From Spirochaetae bacterium HGW-Spirochaetae-5 (lineage in GTDB: Bacteria > Spirochaetota > UBA4802 > UBA5550): DNA of 64,000 bases. How positions within the stretch are numbered: the first letter of the stretch is position 1; every line of letters starts with the position of its first letter. Below the pieces are notes generated by a model, which was not told the origin of the DNA, made no database searches, and saw only the letters and a program-made list of their open reading frames with translations. The position numbers and the translations under genes were made by a program. The stretch is from positions 1 to 64,000 of the forward strand of contig PGXT01000021.1 in the NCBI GenBank assembly GCA_002839285.1, given 5' to 3'. Positions 49,768 to 60,307 of this stretch are shown piece by piece.

Positions 49768-50688
49768 TTGAATATATCTCTTCTATCTACTCTTAATTAT
49801 TCCAGAGAGGAACTTGAAAACAGGAATTTCAGTGATTTTCATTTCAGTTCTGATAGTGAAAATATAAAGAGCCTGTTCGAATATCTCAGTTTTACGGACA
49901 GGAAAATTGTCAGGGGTTCATTTTTAAGAAAGGACGGAACATTAATCCCGATAAAAACCAAATATACTAAAATAATATACCAGGGTAAATCTGCTATACT
50001 TTCATTATCAGATGATGTCTCAATCGGATTCAGCAAAGAGCAGATAGAAATAGAACACCTTCAGTCCCTTCGTGAGAAACTCGGCGGTGTGGTCCAGACA
50101 ATAGCAAGCGCAGTTATTGCCCGTGATTCATACACTGCGGGACATCAGCAGAGAGTAAGTGATCTTGCAAGAAAAATCGCCTCCCGCATGGGTCTCTCTC
50201 CTCACGTGATTGAAGGAATCCGTGTAGCTGCTTCACTGCACGATATAGGAAAGATAACCATCCCCTCTGATATACTGAATAAATCATTCAGCCTTCTTGA
50301 AATGGAGTTTGAACTGATAAAGCATCATACCAATGTGGGGTTCCAGATTCTATCCTCTATAGATTTCCCGTGGCCTGTAGCTGCAATCGTTTATCAGCAC
50401 CATGAGTTTATTGACGGTTCGGGATATCCTCTGGGGCTTGAAGGATACATGATGCTTACTGAATCAAAAATAGTCTGCGTTGCTGATGTTGTTGAGGCAA
50501 TGTCAACCCATCGGCCATACAGACCGGCATTGGGAGTAGAAACTGCCATGGGTGAGATAAACAGGTTCAGGGGAGTACGATTTGACCCTGATGTAGTGGA
50601 TGCCTGCAATGATTTATACAACAATGGTGAGATCAATTTCAATCAATTCAACTCCGCAAAGCAGAATGGGGAGTGCCGGTATTTCTGA
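49768..50688 (+). CDS. HD-GYP domain protein with (5'-truncated?) PAS domain
   Basis: NYSREELENRNFSDFH (PAS); AGHQQRVSDLA, SLHDIGKITIP, YQHHEFIDGSGYPLG (HD-GYP); TTG start. Confidence 0.85.
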   Translation: MNISLLSTLNYSREELENRNFSDFHFSSDSENIKSLFEYLSFTDRKIVRGSFLRKDGTLIPIKTKYTKIIYQGKSAILSLSDDVSIGFSKEQIEIEHLQSLREKLGGVVQTIASAVIARDSYTAGHQQRVSDLARKIASRMGLSPHVIEGIRVAASLHDIGKITIPSDILNKSFSLLEMEFELIKHHTNVGFQILSSIDFPWPVAAIVYQHHEFIDGSGYPLGLEGYMMLTESKIVCVADVVEAMSTHRPYRPALGVETAMGEINRFRGVRFDPDVVDACNDLYNNGEINFNQFNSAKQNGECRYF

Positions 50689-50804
50689 TATTTTTAAGTT
50701 ATTCCGGTTAAACTTTATACTGATGCTCGATAAAGAGAGCAGCTTCCTTGAAACAAAAATTCCCCGTAAGCTGTTCTCTATTTTTCTGCCGTTTATTAAC
50801 CTGC

Positions 50805-53800
50805 TTAGTAAACATCAAACACCAGAAGGCATAGATCATCATTAAATTTATCACTTTTACAGAAAGATTTCAATTCATCAATGAGTTTATTAGAAAAGAT
50901 ATCGGGCTCGAGATCTGCGTTTCTACTGATAAAGTTTTTAAACCGGTCTTCTTCAAAGAGTACATTGTCGGGATCGGCACATTCTGTAATTCCGTCTGTA
51001 TAGAAAAATACCCTATCACCTTTAGTAAGCTGGATCTGTTCTTCGACTAACTGCAGATCGGTAAACCAGCCTAATGGTCTCCCTTTTGCATTAAGTTCAA
51101 AAAATTCACCTGTACTTTTTCTATAAACTATCGGAGATAAATGTCCGGCATTTGAATACCTTAATATATTCGTCTCTCTGTCTATAAGACAGAAAAAAGT
51201 GGTCATATAATTTGAGTTAACCGTGGAGTTGCATAACATATCGTTAAGCTGATACAGAACGTGGGTGCATGAATTTTTAATATAGATACTGTCAAAAGCC
51301 ATTTTTGCAATCATCGATATAAATGCGGAAACAAGTCCGTGTCCTGAAACATCGGCAATAAATATCTCTATAAAATTTCCGTTTGTTTTGAAATCATAAA
51401 AATCTCCTCCCACTTCATCCATGGGGATATAAGTCGGGTGAAATTTATAACCGGAAATGTCAGGGATGTTCTGCGGGAGAAGCCTGTGCTGAATAAGACG
51501 GGCGATTTTCAGGTCCTCTTCAATTTCATGGTTCCGTTTTTCTATTGCAATCTCATAACCGCGTGTTTTTAAAAGCATTTTTATGCGTGTTAAAAGTTCT
51601 TTTGAGTTAAAGGGTTTTGTCAGATAATCATCAGCGCCATATTCTATCCCCTCGATCTTACTGGAGATTTCAGATTTAGCTGTTAAAAGAATCACTGGTG
51701 TCCTCATGAGACGAGGATCCCCCTTGATTTTTTTTGTCATCTCATAACCGTTCATTACAGGCATCATAACGTCAGATACTATCAGGTCCGGTTTCAGTTC
51801 TTCAGCTGTATTAAATCCCTCTTCGCCATTACCAGCAATATGAACATTGTAATATTTTTTCAAAAGGAATTTAAGAAAGCTCTGCATATCGGGATTATCT
51901 TCTACTATTAGTATATTGATATTTGAATTATGATTTTCATGATCATTCAGTTCATCACTCTCTTTTATGCTTTTCAGTTCATTCATCTCCCTCATGCCTA
52001 AAAAGCGGTGATCGTTTACTGATTCTTCAAGTTTTATACTTTCAATAAATTTAACATTGTCATTGTTTTCCAGGTGTTCTTTTCCTTTCGGAATGGACAC
52101 CGTAAACACAGTACCGTGATTTGCCGGAGATGTATCGATGAATCTGCTTTTTACAGAAATTGTACCGTTGTGCAGTTCGATGAATTCTTTAACCAGTGCA
52201 AGACCAATACCTGTTCCTTCATATTTTCTGGTAGAACCTGCATCAACCTGAGAGAACCGGTCAAATACCGAGTCGAGTTTATCTTCCGGTATGCCTATAC
52301 CGGAATCTTCAAATTCAATGCAGCAGTTCTTTTCATCATTCCGCACTGTAACTGTTATAAATCCCCCTTTATCAGTAAACTTGAGCGCGTTTGAAAAAAG
52401 ATTCATAACAATTTTATCCAGCTTTTCAATGTCTATGAAAAGCATCGCTGAACTGCTGAGTGAAATAAAATTCATTGTTATTCCCTTCGATTCAGCAGCT
52501 GAATGTACTGAGGATATATAATTTCTGATAAATATAACAAGGTCTACTTCCTGAACTTTCAGGTCCATTCTGCCGGCTTCAATTTTTGAAAAATCCAGGA
52601 GGTTGTTAATCAGTTTTAAAAGCCTTATGGCATTTCTCTGAAGATTTTCAAAAAATCTTTTATCTAATTTATCATCATAATCACCCTGCAAAACTGATTC
52701 AACCGGTGAAAGTATAAGTGTAAGAGGTGTGCGTATTTCATGAGAGATGTTTGCAAAAAAACTCGATTTCAGTTTATCAAGTTCTTTCAGATTTTCATTT
52801 GCTCTATTAAGTTCACGTGTGCGTTCATTAACTTTCCTCTCCAGTTGTTCTGTGGCATTTTTCTGGATTTCAATAGTGCGGAGTTGAGCTTCTTCATTCT
52901 CTTTTTTCAGGATATTATCCCCCAGAGCAAATGATAGAAGTATAACTTCAGCGGCAGAACCGAACTGCACGCCGTATTGAGTCAGCAGAGTTGTAGGAAG
53001 ATAACCCGCATATTGCAGGCCAAGTAGCGAACAACCGATCAGGAAAAAAGTCCATGCTATCAGGAAAAATTTAGCAGTTCGGTTTCCTTTTAATGCGCTG
53101 AAAATACCCACAATAAAATAATCAAATGCAGCTACGATAGTTGTAACAGCTGAGAGTCTTGTCGCGATGGAATAATCTCCGAAAATAGAATAAATCATAC
53201 CTGCAAAACAGAATATCATCATGGATAAAACCATTTTATCAGAATTAGGAGCCAGTTTCCTTAAGTCTAAAAATGATCTTATAAACTGAGCTATTGTAAA
53301 TATACCTAGAAATACGGAAAACGGCATACTCTTCTTGAACAACGAGCTACTAGCAGGCCAAAGATACTGAAATGCAAGACCGTTTAAAGTGAGCGTGAAT
53401 AATATGAAAGACATTATATAAATTATATAATAGAGATAGTTTATATCACGCACTGAAAAGTAAACGAAAAGGTTATACAACATCATAACCAGCAGAATTC
53501 CATAATATATCCCTAAAATAATATATTCTACAATTGCCTTCTCTGTAAACACCTTAGGGCTCTGAAGTGTAATCGGGAACTTTAAAGAACTTGATGATCT
53601 GATTTTTATGAAGAAAATATTTTCACCACTTTTCAAACTTACATTAAAGATAAAATTTCTATGCTTAAGATATCTTTGGTTAAAATTATACTGGTAACCC
53701 GCGGTCTGTTTGCTGTACTGATTATTATTACCGGGGATATAAAGCTCTATATCGTCAAGATGAGGGTAACCTATTTCGAGATACATGTCTTTAGTTAGGG

Positions 53801-54092
53801 ATTGGGGATTATTTATATTAAATCTGATCCAGAATGCTGATTTTGAGTAGCCGTAATTTGGGACTTCAGTCTCGCTCTTTACAAAAGGGAATTCCATATT
53901 GGTATTTAGAAGATCATAAATCTGGAGAAGATTATTTTTGTCCTCAAGGATGTAGAGATTTCGGCCCAGTTTATAATCCTGGATATTCTGATCTAGGGTA
54001 ATAAACTGAGTCTGTGCATACAGGTTAAATGGTATCAGCACAGAAAAAAGTATAAAAAAAAGAGATTTTGAAAACAGTCTTTTATTATTCAT
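50805..54092 (-). CDS. 7TMR-DISM hybrid histidine kinase with REC and C-terminal SpoIIE/PP2C phosphatase domain
   Basis: N-terminal 7TMR-DISMED2-like domain and 7 TM; FFANISHEIRTPLTLIL; NALKFTDKGGFI, EDSGIGIPEDKL, GTGIGLALVKEF; REC ILIVEDNPDM...LIVSDVMMPVMNG...LTKPF; PP2C LIQHRLLPQNIPDISGYKF...EVGGDFYDF. Confidence 0.93.
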   Translation of the reverse strand: MNNKRLFSKSLFFILFSVLIPFNLYAQTQFITLDQNIQDYKLGRNLYILEDKNNLLQIYDLLNTNMEFPFVKSETEVPNYGYSKSAFWIRFNINNPQSLTKDMYLEIGYPHLDDIELYIPGNNNQYSKQTAGYQYNFNQRYLKHRNFIFNVSLKSGENIFFIKIRSSSSLKFPITLQSPKVFTEKAIVEYIILGIYYGILLVMMLYNLFVYFSVRDINYLYYIIYIMSFILFTLTLNGLAFQYLWPASSSLFKKSMPFSVFLGIFTIAQFIRSFLDLRKLAPNSDKMVLSMMIFCFAGMIYSIFGDYSIATRLSAVTTIVAAFDYFIVGIFSALKGNRTAKFFLIAWTFFLIGCSLLGLQYAGYLPTTLLTQYGVQFGSAAEVILLSFALGDNILKKENEEAQLRTIEIQKNATEQLERKVNERTRELNRANENLKELDKLKSSFFANISHEIRTPLTLILSPVESVLQGDYDDKLDKRFFENLQRNAIRLLKLINNLLDFSKIEAGRMDLKVQEVDLVIFIRNYISSVHSAAESKGITMNFISLSSSAMLFIDIEKLDKIVMNLFSNALKFTDKGGFITVTVRNDEKNCCIEFEDSGIGIPEDKLDSVFDRFSQVDAGSTRKYEGTGIGLALVKEFIELHNGTISVKSRFIDTSPANHGTVFTVSIPKGKEHLENNDNVKFIESIKLEESVNDHRFLGMREMNELKSIKESDELNDHENHNSNINILIVEDNPDMQSFLKFLLKKYYNVHIAGNGEEGFNTAEELKPDLIVSDVMMPVMNGYEMTKKIKGDPRLMRTPVILLTAKSEISSKIEGIEYGADDYLTKPFNSKELLTRIKMLLKTRGYEIAIEKRNHEIEEDLKIARLIQHRLLPQNIPDISGYKFHPTYIPMDEVGGDFYDFKTNGNFIEIFIADVSGHGLVSAFISMIAKMAFDSIYIKNSCTHVLYQLNDMLCNSTVNSNYMTTFFCLIDRETNILRYSNAGHLSPIVYRKSTGEFFELNAKGRPLGWFTDLQLVEEQIQLTKGDRVFFYTDGITECADPDNVLFEEDRFKNFISRNADLEPDIFSNKLIDELKSFCKSDKFNDDLCLLVFDVY

Positions 54093-54360
54093 TGATATCT
54101 CCAGAAACTTGAAGCTTCAGGGGGTAAAAATTTTAATTATAAGTAACACTATCAGTATAAATTTAGTTACTATTATTTTAAATTTCTTTTTTCAAGTATA
54201 AAATTTTTACAAATATAGAATAAGTAGTTTTAATCAAAAAGGTTGGTAATTATGGTATTTGTTCATCATTTATAATTTTTGTTTATGGTTTAGTTTCAAT
54301 TATTTACTTAATTACAATATAAAATGCTTTGTTTGGCGGTAAATTATGAACTGTTGATTC

Positions 54361-55935
54361 TTAAATAGCCTGATTATCACTTTGTAATTCGTATTTTTCA
54401 ACGATTTCACTATCTGAATAATCTACCGAACTTGATTCAAGCTTTGTCATTTTCAACATCTCCCTGGTAATCTTAAAAAAGTGATGTCCATTTACTGATA
54501 GAATTACTGCAAGAGGAAAATTCCCTGGATTAATCATCAGTGATTTAATGAGGAAGCGGATATATAAATATCCATATCCTGAAAAACCCTGAATAAAAAA
54601 AGATCTGATGAAAGATTGAACATCATTTCTCCTGATCCCTCTTTTTTTAAAAGCACGGTCTGGTGTTCTTGAAAGAAGGGTCAAACACCGTTCAAAATAT
54701 TTTTCCGGTGAGTATATCGTTCCTAATACTTTTAAATACCCTTGTATAATTATTTCTTTTTCCATTGAAGGAATAAAGTTTAGATCAAGCATGTGAGTAT
54801 TGCATCCGCACGTTTCATGAAGAATTCTATTCTCTTTTTCGAGCCTCTTATAAAGCCGTGTACCGGGCAGAACAAGCATTAATCCCACCATTGCAACTGC
54901 TATACCTGATTCCTGTATAAATTTTATCTGACGGTTGAAAATATCTTCTGTATCAGTGTCAAAACCGATAATAAATCCTGCTAAAACCTCAAGCCCTTTT
55001 GATTGAATTATTTTTACACTTTCCAGAATATTATATTTAACATTCTGCTTTTTACTTATTGAAATAAGGGTGTTTTCGTCCGGAGTTTCAAGTCCGATGA
55101 AAATTTGCGTAAAAGCGCATTCAGCCATTAGATCGAGTATCTCTGTTTCAGCTGCAAGATCAATGCTTGTAGATGCTAAAAAAGTAAACGGGAATGATTT
55201 TGAAATTTGCCATTGTCTGATCGCCATGAGGAGCTGAAGACACAACTTTTTGTTGCCTATGAAATTATCATCAACAATGTTGATAAGTCCGCTGAATCCT
55301 GCATCATAAATGGCATTCAGTTCCATGATAAACTGATCAATAGTTTTTTGCCTGGGTTTAGAACCAAACAATACCGAAATATCACAGAATTCGCAGTTAT
55401 AGGGGCAGCCTCTTGAAGACTGGATAAGTATTGATCCATAATCTTTAACATTGATGAGGTCATATCTGGGAACTGGTGTATTTTTTATATCGGGTTTAAT
55501 CTCAGATCTGTAAATTCGAGATGGATTACCGTTTTCATAATCATGGATAAATTGAGTAATTAAATTTTCCGCTTCGCCAATAATAAAATAATCAACACCG
55601 GTAATTGATTCAAATGATGCAGATGGATATGGACCGCCTGCTAAAACCGGTTTATTTAATGCATTGCACAACGCAACTACATCATTAAATGACTCTTTCT
55701 GTACAATCATCGCTGAAACAAAAATTAAATCCGCATGGAGAATATCTTCTTTTTTAAGCTTACTTACATTTATGTCTACAAGTTTAATTTCATAATCCAG
55801 AGGTAGCATCGCAGCCACTGTTAGAAGGCCTAGTGGAGGCATAAGCGTTTTTTTATTAACTATTTTAAGGGTATGTTTAAGGCTCCAGTAAGTTGCCGGA
55901 TATTCCGGATATATCATTAGTATGTTTTTTTTCAT
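54361..55935 (-). CDS. B12-binding domain radical SAM protein
   Basis: MPPLGLLTVAAMLP, AGGPYPSASFE (B12-binding); SSRGCPYNCEFCDI (CxxxCxxC); C-terminal region like DUF4070 proteins. Confidence 0.9.
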   Translation of the reverse strand: MKKNILMIYPEYPATYWSLKHTLKIVNKKTLMPPLGLLTVAAMLPLDYEIKLVDINVSKLKKEDILHADLIFVSAMIVQKESFNDVVALCNALNKPVLAGGPYPSASFESITGVDYFIIGEAENLITQFIHDYENGNPSRIYRSEIKPDIKNTPVPRYDLINVKDYGSILIQSSRGCPYNCEFCDISVLFGSKPRQKTIDQFIMELNAIYDAGFSGLINIVDDNFIGNKKLCLQLLMAIRQWQISKSFPFTFLASTSIDLAAETEILDLMAECAFTQIFIGLETPDENTLISISKKQNVKYNILESVKIIQSKGLEVLAGFIIGFDTDTEDIFNRQIKFIQESGIAVAMVGLMLVLPGTRLYKRLEKENRILHETCGCNTHMLDLNFIPSMEKEIIIQGYLKVLGTIYSPEKYFERCLTLLSRTPDRAFKKRGIRRNDVQSFIRSFFIQGFSGYGYLYIRFLIKSLMINPGNFPLAVILSVNGHHFFKITREMLKMTKLESSSVDYSDSEIVEKYELQSDNQAI

Positions 55936-56567
55936 CGTATAATACTCCGGTTTCTGGATTTTAATTTTATTAATAGACTAAGAATAGACATATGATTATG
56001 TATCACTCTTTTGTGAATCTTCGACAACTGTGAAAACCGGCACATTGTAATATACTCCTTCATCGCTTGCAATTTTACTGTTATATCGATATGCAGGCAA
56101 GAACGATGGTAAACAGGATGGGAATATATAATTTCTTATAATCAAAAATTTAAAAAAAGTTGTATGAATCTGGAATTAAGGTTTATATAAAATTATAACT
56201 ATAAATATTTCATTATTCACTTTTAAAATGTCAAGAAAGTAATGCCGGACAGCATATATATTCAAGTATCTGCTCATAAACCGGTCGTGAAATTGCTCTC
56301 CGCCGTGTCAGCTGCGCAGCGGAGATAAAATACCACTTGTTTTGAGCAGCTGCATATTTAATTTGAAAGAGGTAATATTGTCAGTTAAGTGTAGTTTTCA
56401 CTTTGATAATGGTGTTTTTTTTATTGTAAAATGTGCCGGTGATTATTTCCGGCGGAGACATTGTAAGGCATACCTGCCTTCCGGAATTAAATATGATTGA
56501 TTTTATTTATATAACAGATATTATATTTAACAGGTATAAGTAATTCATAATAGGAGCTTATCTGCTG

Positions 56568-57335
56568 ATGAGATATGAAAATATAAAATTTGAAAAAATA
56601 AATAATACCGGACTTATCAGGCTCAACAGGCCTGAGAGAATGAATGCCGTTTCTGAAGAGAATAATGATATCAGGGTTCTTGTTCTTACCGGTTCGGTAA
56701 GGATGAAGGATGGTGTAGAAAAGCAGGCATTCTGTGCCGGTGCGGATCTTAAAAAGCATTCAGCGGGTGAGAGAACAGCATCTCAGCGGAGAGATTATAT
56801 CTATCTTGCCCATAAGGCTAATTTAAAATTATATACTTTTCATAAACCGGTTATTGCTGCTGTAAACGGTCCTGCCCGTGGTGCCGGAGCGGAGATGGCT
56901 GTTAATTGCGATTTTATTATGATGGCAGATAAAGCCACTATCGGGTTCCCCGAAGTGGGGCTTGGAACTTTTGTCGGGGGAGGGGTTACGAAAATTCTCC
57001 CTGAGCTGCTTGGAATAATTAAAGCAAAAGAGCTTATCTATACCGGCAGAGTCCTTAATGGTGTGCAGGCCGTTGAATACGGTCTTGCCTATGCGTGTTG
57101 TCCGGGGGATGATTTACTGAATCGCGCAATGGAGTTTGCCGGCAGTATAGCATCTCTGGCTCCGGTTTCAGTTTCTCTGGCGAAAAAAAATTTACAGCTC
57201 TCACCGGACCGTGATATTGAGACTGTTCTGAATGACGAAGCAGAGGCCATACTTTCATGTATGGACACCGGTGACTGGAAGGAAGGGATAGCTGCTTTCA
57301 ATGAAAAAAGAAAACCGTTATACAGGGGGATTTAA
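56568..57335 (+). CDS. Enoyl-CoA hydratase/isomerase family (apparent short internal deletion near N-terminus)
   Basis: AFCAGADLKKH, AAVNGPARGAGAEMAVNCDFIMMADKATIGFPEVGLG. Confidence 0.85.
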   Translation: MRYENIKFEKINNTGLIRLNRPERMNAVSEENNDIRVLVLTGSVRMKDGVEKQAFCAGADLKKHSAGERTASQRRDYIYLAHKANLKLYTFHKPVIAAVNGPARGAGAEMAVNCDFIMMADKATIGFPEVGLGTFVGGGVTKILPELLGIIKAKELIYTGRVLNGVQAVEYGLAYACCPGDDLLNRAMEFAGSIASLAPVSVSLAKKNLQLSPDRDIETVLNDEAEAILSCMDTGDWKEGIAAFNEKRKPLYRGI

Positions 57336-59500
57336 TGGAGAACAGCCAGCTTCATAAAATTTTTTTTGCCGGTTCTGTTGCTGTTATCGGAGCATCGGCA
57401 AATGAAACGAAGAGAGGTTACAGAGTGATCGAAACTCTTCTTCGTGAAAAGTATGAGGGGAAAATATATCCGGTTAATCCTAAACTCAATTCTATACTTG
57501 GAATCAGGTGTTATCATAGTATAACTGAAGTAAGGGAAGATATTGATATCGCCCTTATAACCACAGCCGCGGATACCATACCTGTTATACTGGAGGAGTG
57601 CGGTAAAAAAAATGTGAAGGGTGTAGTAATAATTTCCGGCGGTTTTGGAGAGCTGGGTGCGAAGGGGAGACAGAAAGAAAAAGAAATATCAGCAATTGCG
57701 AAAAAATATAACATTAGAATTATCGGTCCGAATACATCGGGAATGATAAGTCTTCATAATAAACTCAATCTTGTGGGTATACAGGATGTTCCCAGGGGGA
57801 ATATCGCCCTGTTGTCACAAAGCGGCAACATCGCTCTTCATATTATAACTGAAGCGGGGCTGCGGAGTAACGTAGGATTTTCCCATTATGTCGGAGTGGG
57901 GAATGAAGCTGACTTGAAATTCCATGAATATCTTAAATACTTTGAAGATGATCCTGCGACCAGAGCAATTGTGATGTATGTTGAAGGGATGAGGGAGGGG
58001 AGGAGTTTTCTTCAGCAGGCCTATCAGACAACAAGAAAGAAGCCGATAATTCTGCTCAAGAGCGGAAGAAGCGTCACCGGGATGAGGTCCGCCGGTTCAC
58101 ATACAGGTTCTCTTGCCGGGATTTCGGAGGTTTCCAGAACCGCTTTCAGAAGGGCAGGAATTGTTACTATTGATAATCTTGATGAACTCTTCCCTGTTAC
58201 GGAGGCTCTTTCTATTCTCCCTCCGATTCACAAGAACAGAGTAGCCATCCTTGCAGATGGAGGGGGCCATGCCACTATTGCCTCGGATATGCTCAGTGAC
58301 TACGGTATAGAGATTCCTCAGCTTGGTGAAAAGACACAGAAAAGACTGGCCGAAATTCTGCCAGCCAATGCTTCTCTTAAAAATCCGGTGGATGTTGCCG
58401 GGGGGACAGATGAAAATCCATCAATCTTCGCCGACTGTGCAAAAATTATTCTGAATGATCCTTCCGTGGACGGGCTGATAATAGTAGGACTCTTCGGCGG
58501 ATATTCAATCCGGTTCGCGGATAAACTCAGATATATGGAGGAGGATGCCGCTCATCAGATGGGTAAACTTGTGAAAAAGATAGGTAAACCCATTATTCTG
58601 CAGAGTCTCTACGCTTTAAAAAATACACATTCCCTGGGGCTTCTAAGATACTACGGGATTCCTGTTTATGAGTCACTGGGGATAGCCTGCAAGTGTCTTG
58701 CGTCTTTATCTCAGTACGGTAAATATCTCAATCATACACAGAAGAGACCTGTACATTTTGTTTTTAACTGGAAGCAGAGAGCAAAGACCGAATGTATTGA
58801 AATAATTGAGAAGGCTAAAAGTGAAGGACGGCGTTCTCTTCTTGAAACAGAGGCGAAGAGAATTTTTTTCCTGCATAAGGCTCCGGTTTACGAGGAGGAT
58901 ATTGCTGCAAGTGCGGACCATGCGGTAAAACTGGCAAAGAAGATCGGCGGCAAGGTTGTGCTGAAAATCGTGTCACAGGATATACTTCACAAGAGCGATG
59001 CCGGCGGTGTTAAGGTAAATCTTGAGACAGAGGATGAAATACGTACTGCATTTGATAAAATTATTTCGAACGTGAAGGATTACAATCCCGGTGCTGATAT
59101 AAAGGGGTGTCTTGTCTCCCCCATGTCCGATAAGGGTGTAGAAATTATAATAGGTACAAAAATTGATGATCAGTTCGGACCTGTTATAATGGTTGGTCTC
59201 GGAGGGATACTTGTCGAGGTGCTTAAGGATGTGGCCTTCCGGGTGCTCCCCATAACGCGAACCTCTGCAAAGGGGATGCTTTCAGAAATAAAGTCAGCTC
59301 CCATTCTTGATGGTGTAAGGGGCGAACAGCCTGTTGACAAAAAAGCTATTCTTGATCTGCTTCTTGTAGTGTCCGAAATCGTTGAATCCTATCCCGATAT
59401 TCAGGAGATAGATCTGAATCCGGTAATCGCGCGGAATGACGGAATATCCATTGTTGACGCAAGAATTATTCTTAAAGAGGGGGAATTTAAAAGTGAATAG
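57335..59500 (+). CDS. Acyl/acetyl-CoA synthetase (NDP-forming), fused alpha-beta (CoA-binding, ligase, ATP-grasp)
   Basis: VAVIGASANETKRGYRV, GPNTSGMISL, LLSQSGNIALHI, SAGSHTGSLAG, KIVSQDILHKSDAGGVKVNL; start overlaps preceding stop (taATG). Confidence 0.92.
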   Translation: MENSQLHKIFFAGSVAVIGASANETKRGYRVIETLLREKYEGKIYPVNPKLNSILGIRCYHSITEVREDIDIALITTAADTIPVILEECGKKNVKGVVIISGGFGELGAKGRQKEKEISAIAKKYNIRIIGPNTSGMISLHNKLNLVGIQDVPRGNIALLSQSGNIALHIITEAGLRSNVGFSHYVGVGNEADLKFHEYLKYFEDDPATRAIVMYVEGMREGRSFLQQAYQTTRKKPIILLKSGRSVTGMRSAGSHTGSLAGISEVSRTAFRRAGIVTIDNLDELFPVTEALSILPPIHKNRVAILADGGGHATIASDMLSDYGIEIPQLGEKTQKRLAEILPANASLKNPVDVAGGTDENPSIFADCAKIILNDPSVDGLIIVGLFGGYSIRFADKLRYMEEDAAHQMGKLVKKIGKPIILQSLYALKNTHSLGLLRYYGIPVYESLGIACKCLASLSQYGKYLNHTQKRPVHFVFNWKQRAKTECIEIIEKAKSEGRRSLLETEAKRIFFLHKAPVYEEDIAASADHAVKLAKKIGGKVVLKIVSQDILHKSDAGGVKVNLETEDEIRTAFDKIISNVKDYNPGADIKGCLVSPMSDKGVEIIIGTKIDDQFGPVIMVGLGGILVEVLKDVAFRVLPITRTSAKGMLSEIKSAPILDGVRGEQPVDKKAILDLLLVVSEIVESYPDIQEIDLNPVIARNDGISIVDARIILKEGEFKSE

Positions 59501-60281
59501 ATGTATTACAATTGAATATACCGGTGATGTTGCACTGATAAAAATGATTAGGGGTGACAAACTTAACCCTCTTGATATTGAAGCAGGTGTTGAAATAAAC
59601 AGGGCTCTTGATGAGATATCTGCCAGGGGTGTGCGCGCTCTTCTTATAACAGGGACAGGGCGGGGGTTCAGCGCCGGGGGAGACATTAAGGGGATGCTCG
59701 ATTCAGTGGAATCGGGTGATCCGGAAAAATTTATGGATGATCTCACAAGAGAACTGTATGCAATAGGACTTAAACTTAGAAAGCTTCCATTCCCGGTTAT
59801 TGCCGCTGTTAATGGTCACGCAGCAGGTGCCGGAATGAATCTTGCTTTATGTTCCGATTATATTATCGCTTCGGAGAAAGCGATGTTTGCCCAGAGTTTT
59901 TCTAAACTGGCGCTGATACCGGGATTCGGAGGGACACATCTTCTTGTTAATCAGCTTACATGGCAGAAGGCCTGTGAAATTGCCTTTACCGGGGATGCTT
60001 TTACCGCGCTGGAGATGAAGGAGCTGGGATTTGTTAATAAAGTTGTACAGGATGATCTTCTGATCAGCGAGGCTATGCTTATTGCTGAAAAATTTGCAAA
60101 TGGCCCGACTCTTGCTTATGCGAGAACAAAGGAGCTTTTTCTTCGAGCCATGGGGGCGCCTTTTGAGGAACACCTTAGTTATGAAAGAGGTCTGCAGGTC
60201 TCATCTGCCGGGACAGATGATTACGCCGAAGGTGTCCGCGCGATGAACAGAAGTGTTAAACCGGAGTTTAAGGGACGATAA
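59493..60281 (+). CDS. Enoyl-CoA hydratase/isomerase family
   Basis: GFSAGGDIKGML, AAVNGHAAGAGMNLALCSDYIIAS; GTG start at 59493 overlapping the preceding stop preferred over 59436. Confidence 0.88.
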   Translation: MNRCITIEYTGDVALIKMIRGDKLNPLDIEAGVEINRALDEISARGVRALLITGTGRGFSAGGDIKGMLDSVESGDPEKFMDDLTRELYAIGLKLRKLPFPVIAAVNGHAAGAGMNLALCSDYIIASEKAMFAQSFSKLALIPGFGGTHLLVNQLTWQKACEIAFTGDAFTALEMKELGFVNKVVQDDLLISEAMLIAEKFANGPTLAYARTKELFLRAMGAPFEEHLSYERGLQVSSAGTDDYAEGVRAMNRSVKPEFKGR

Positions 60282-60307
60282 ATCAAACTCCGGTTATATA
60301 TGTTTTA

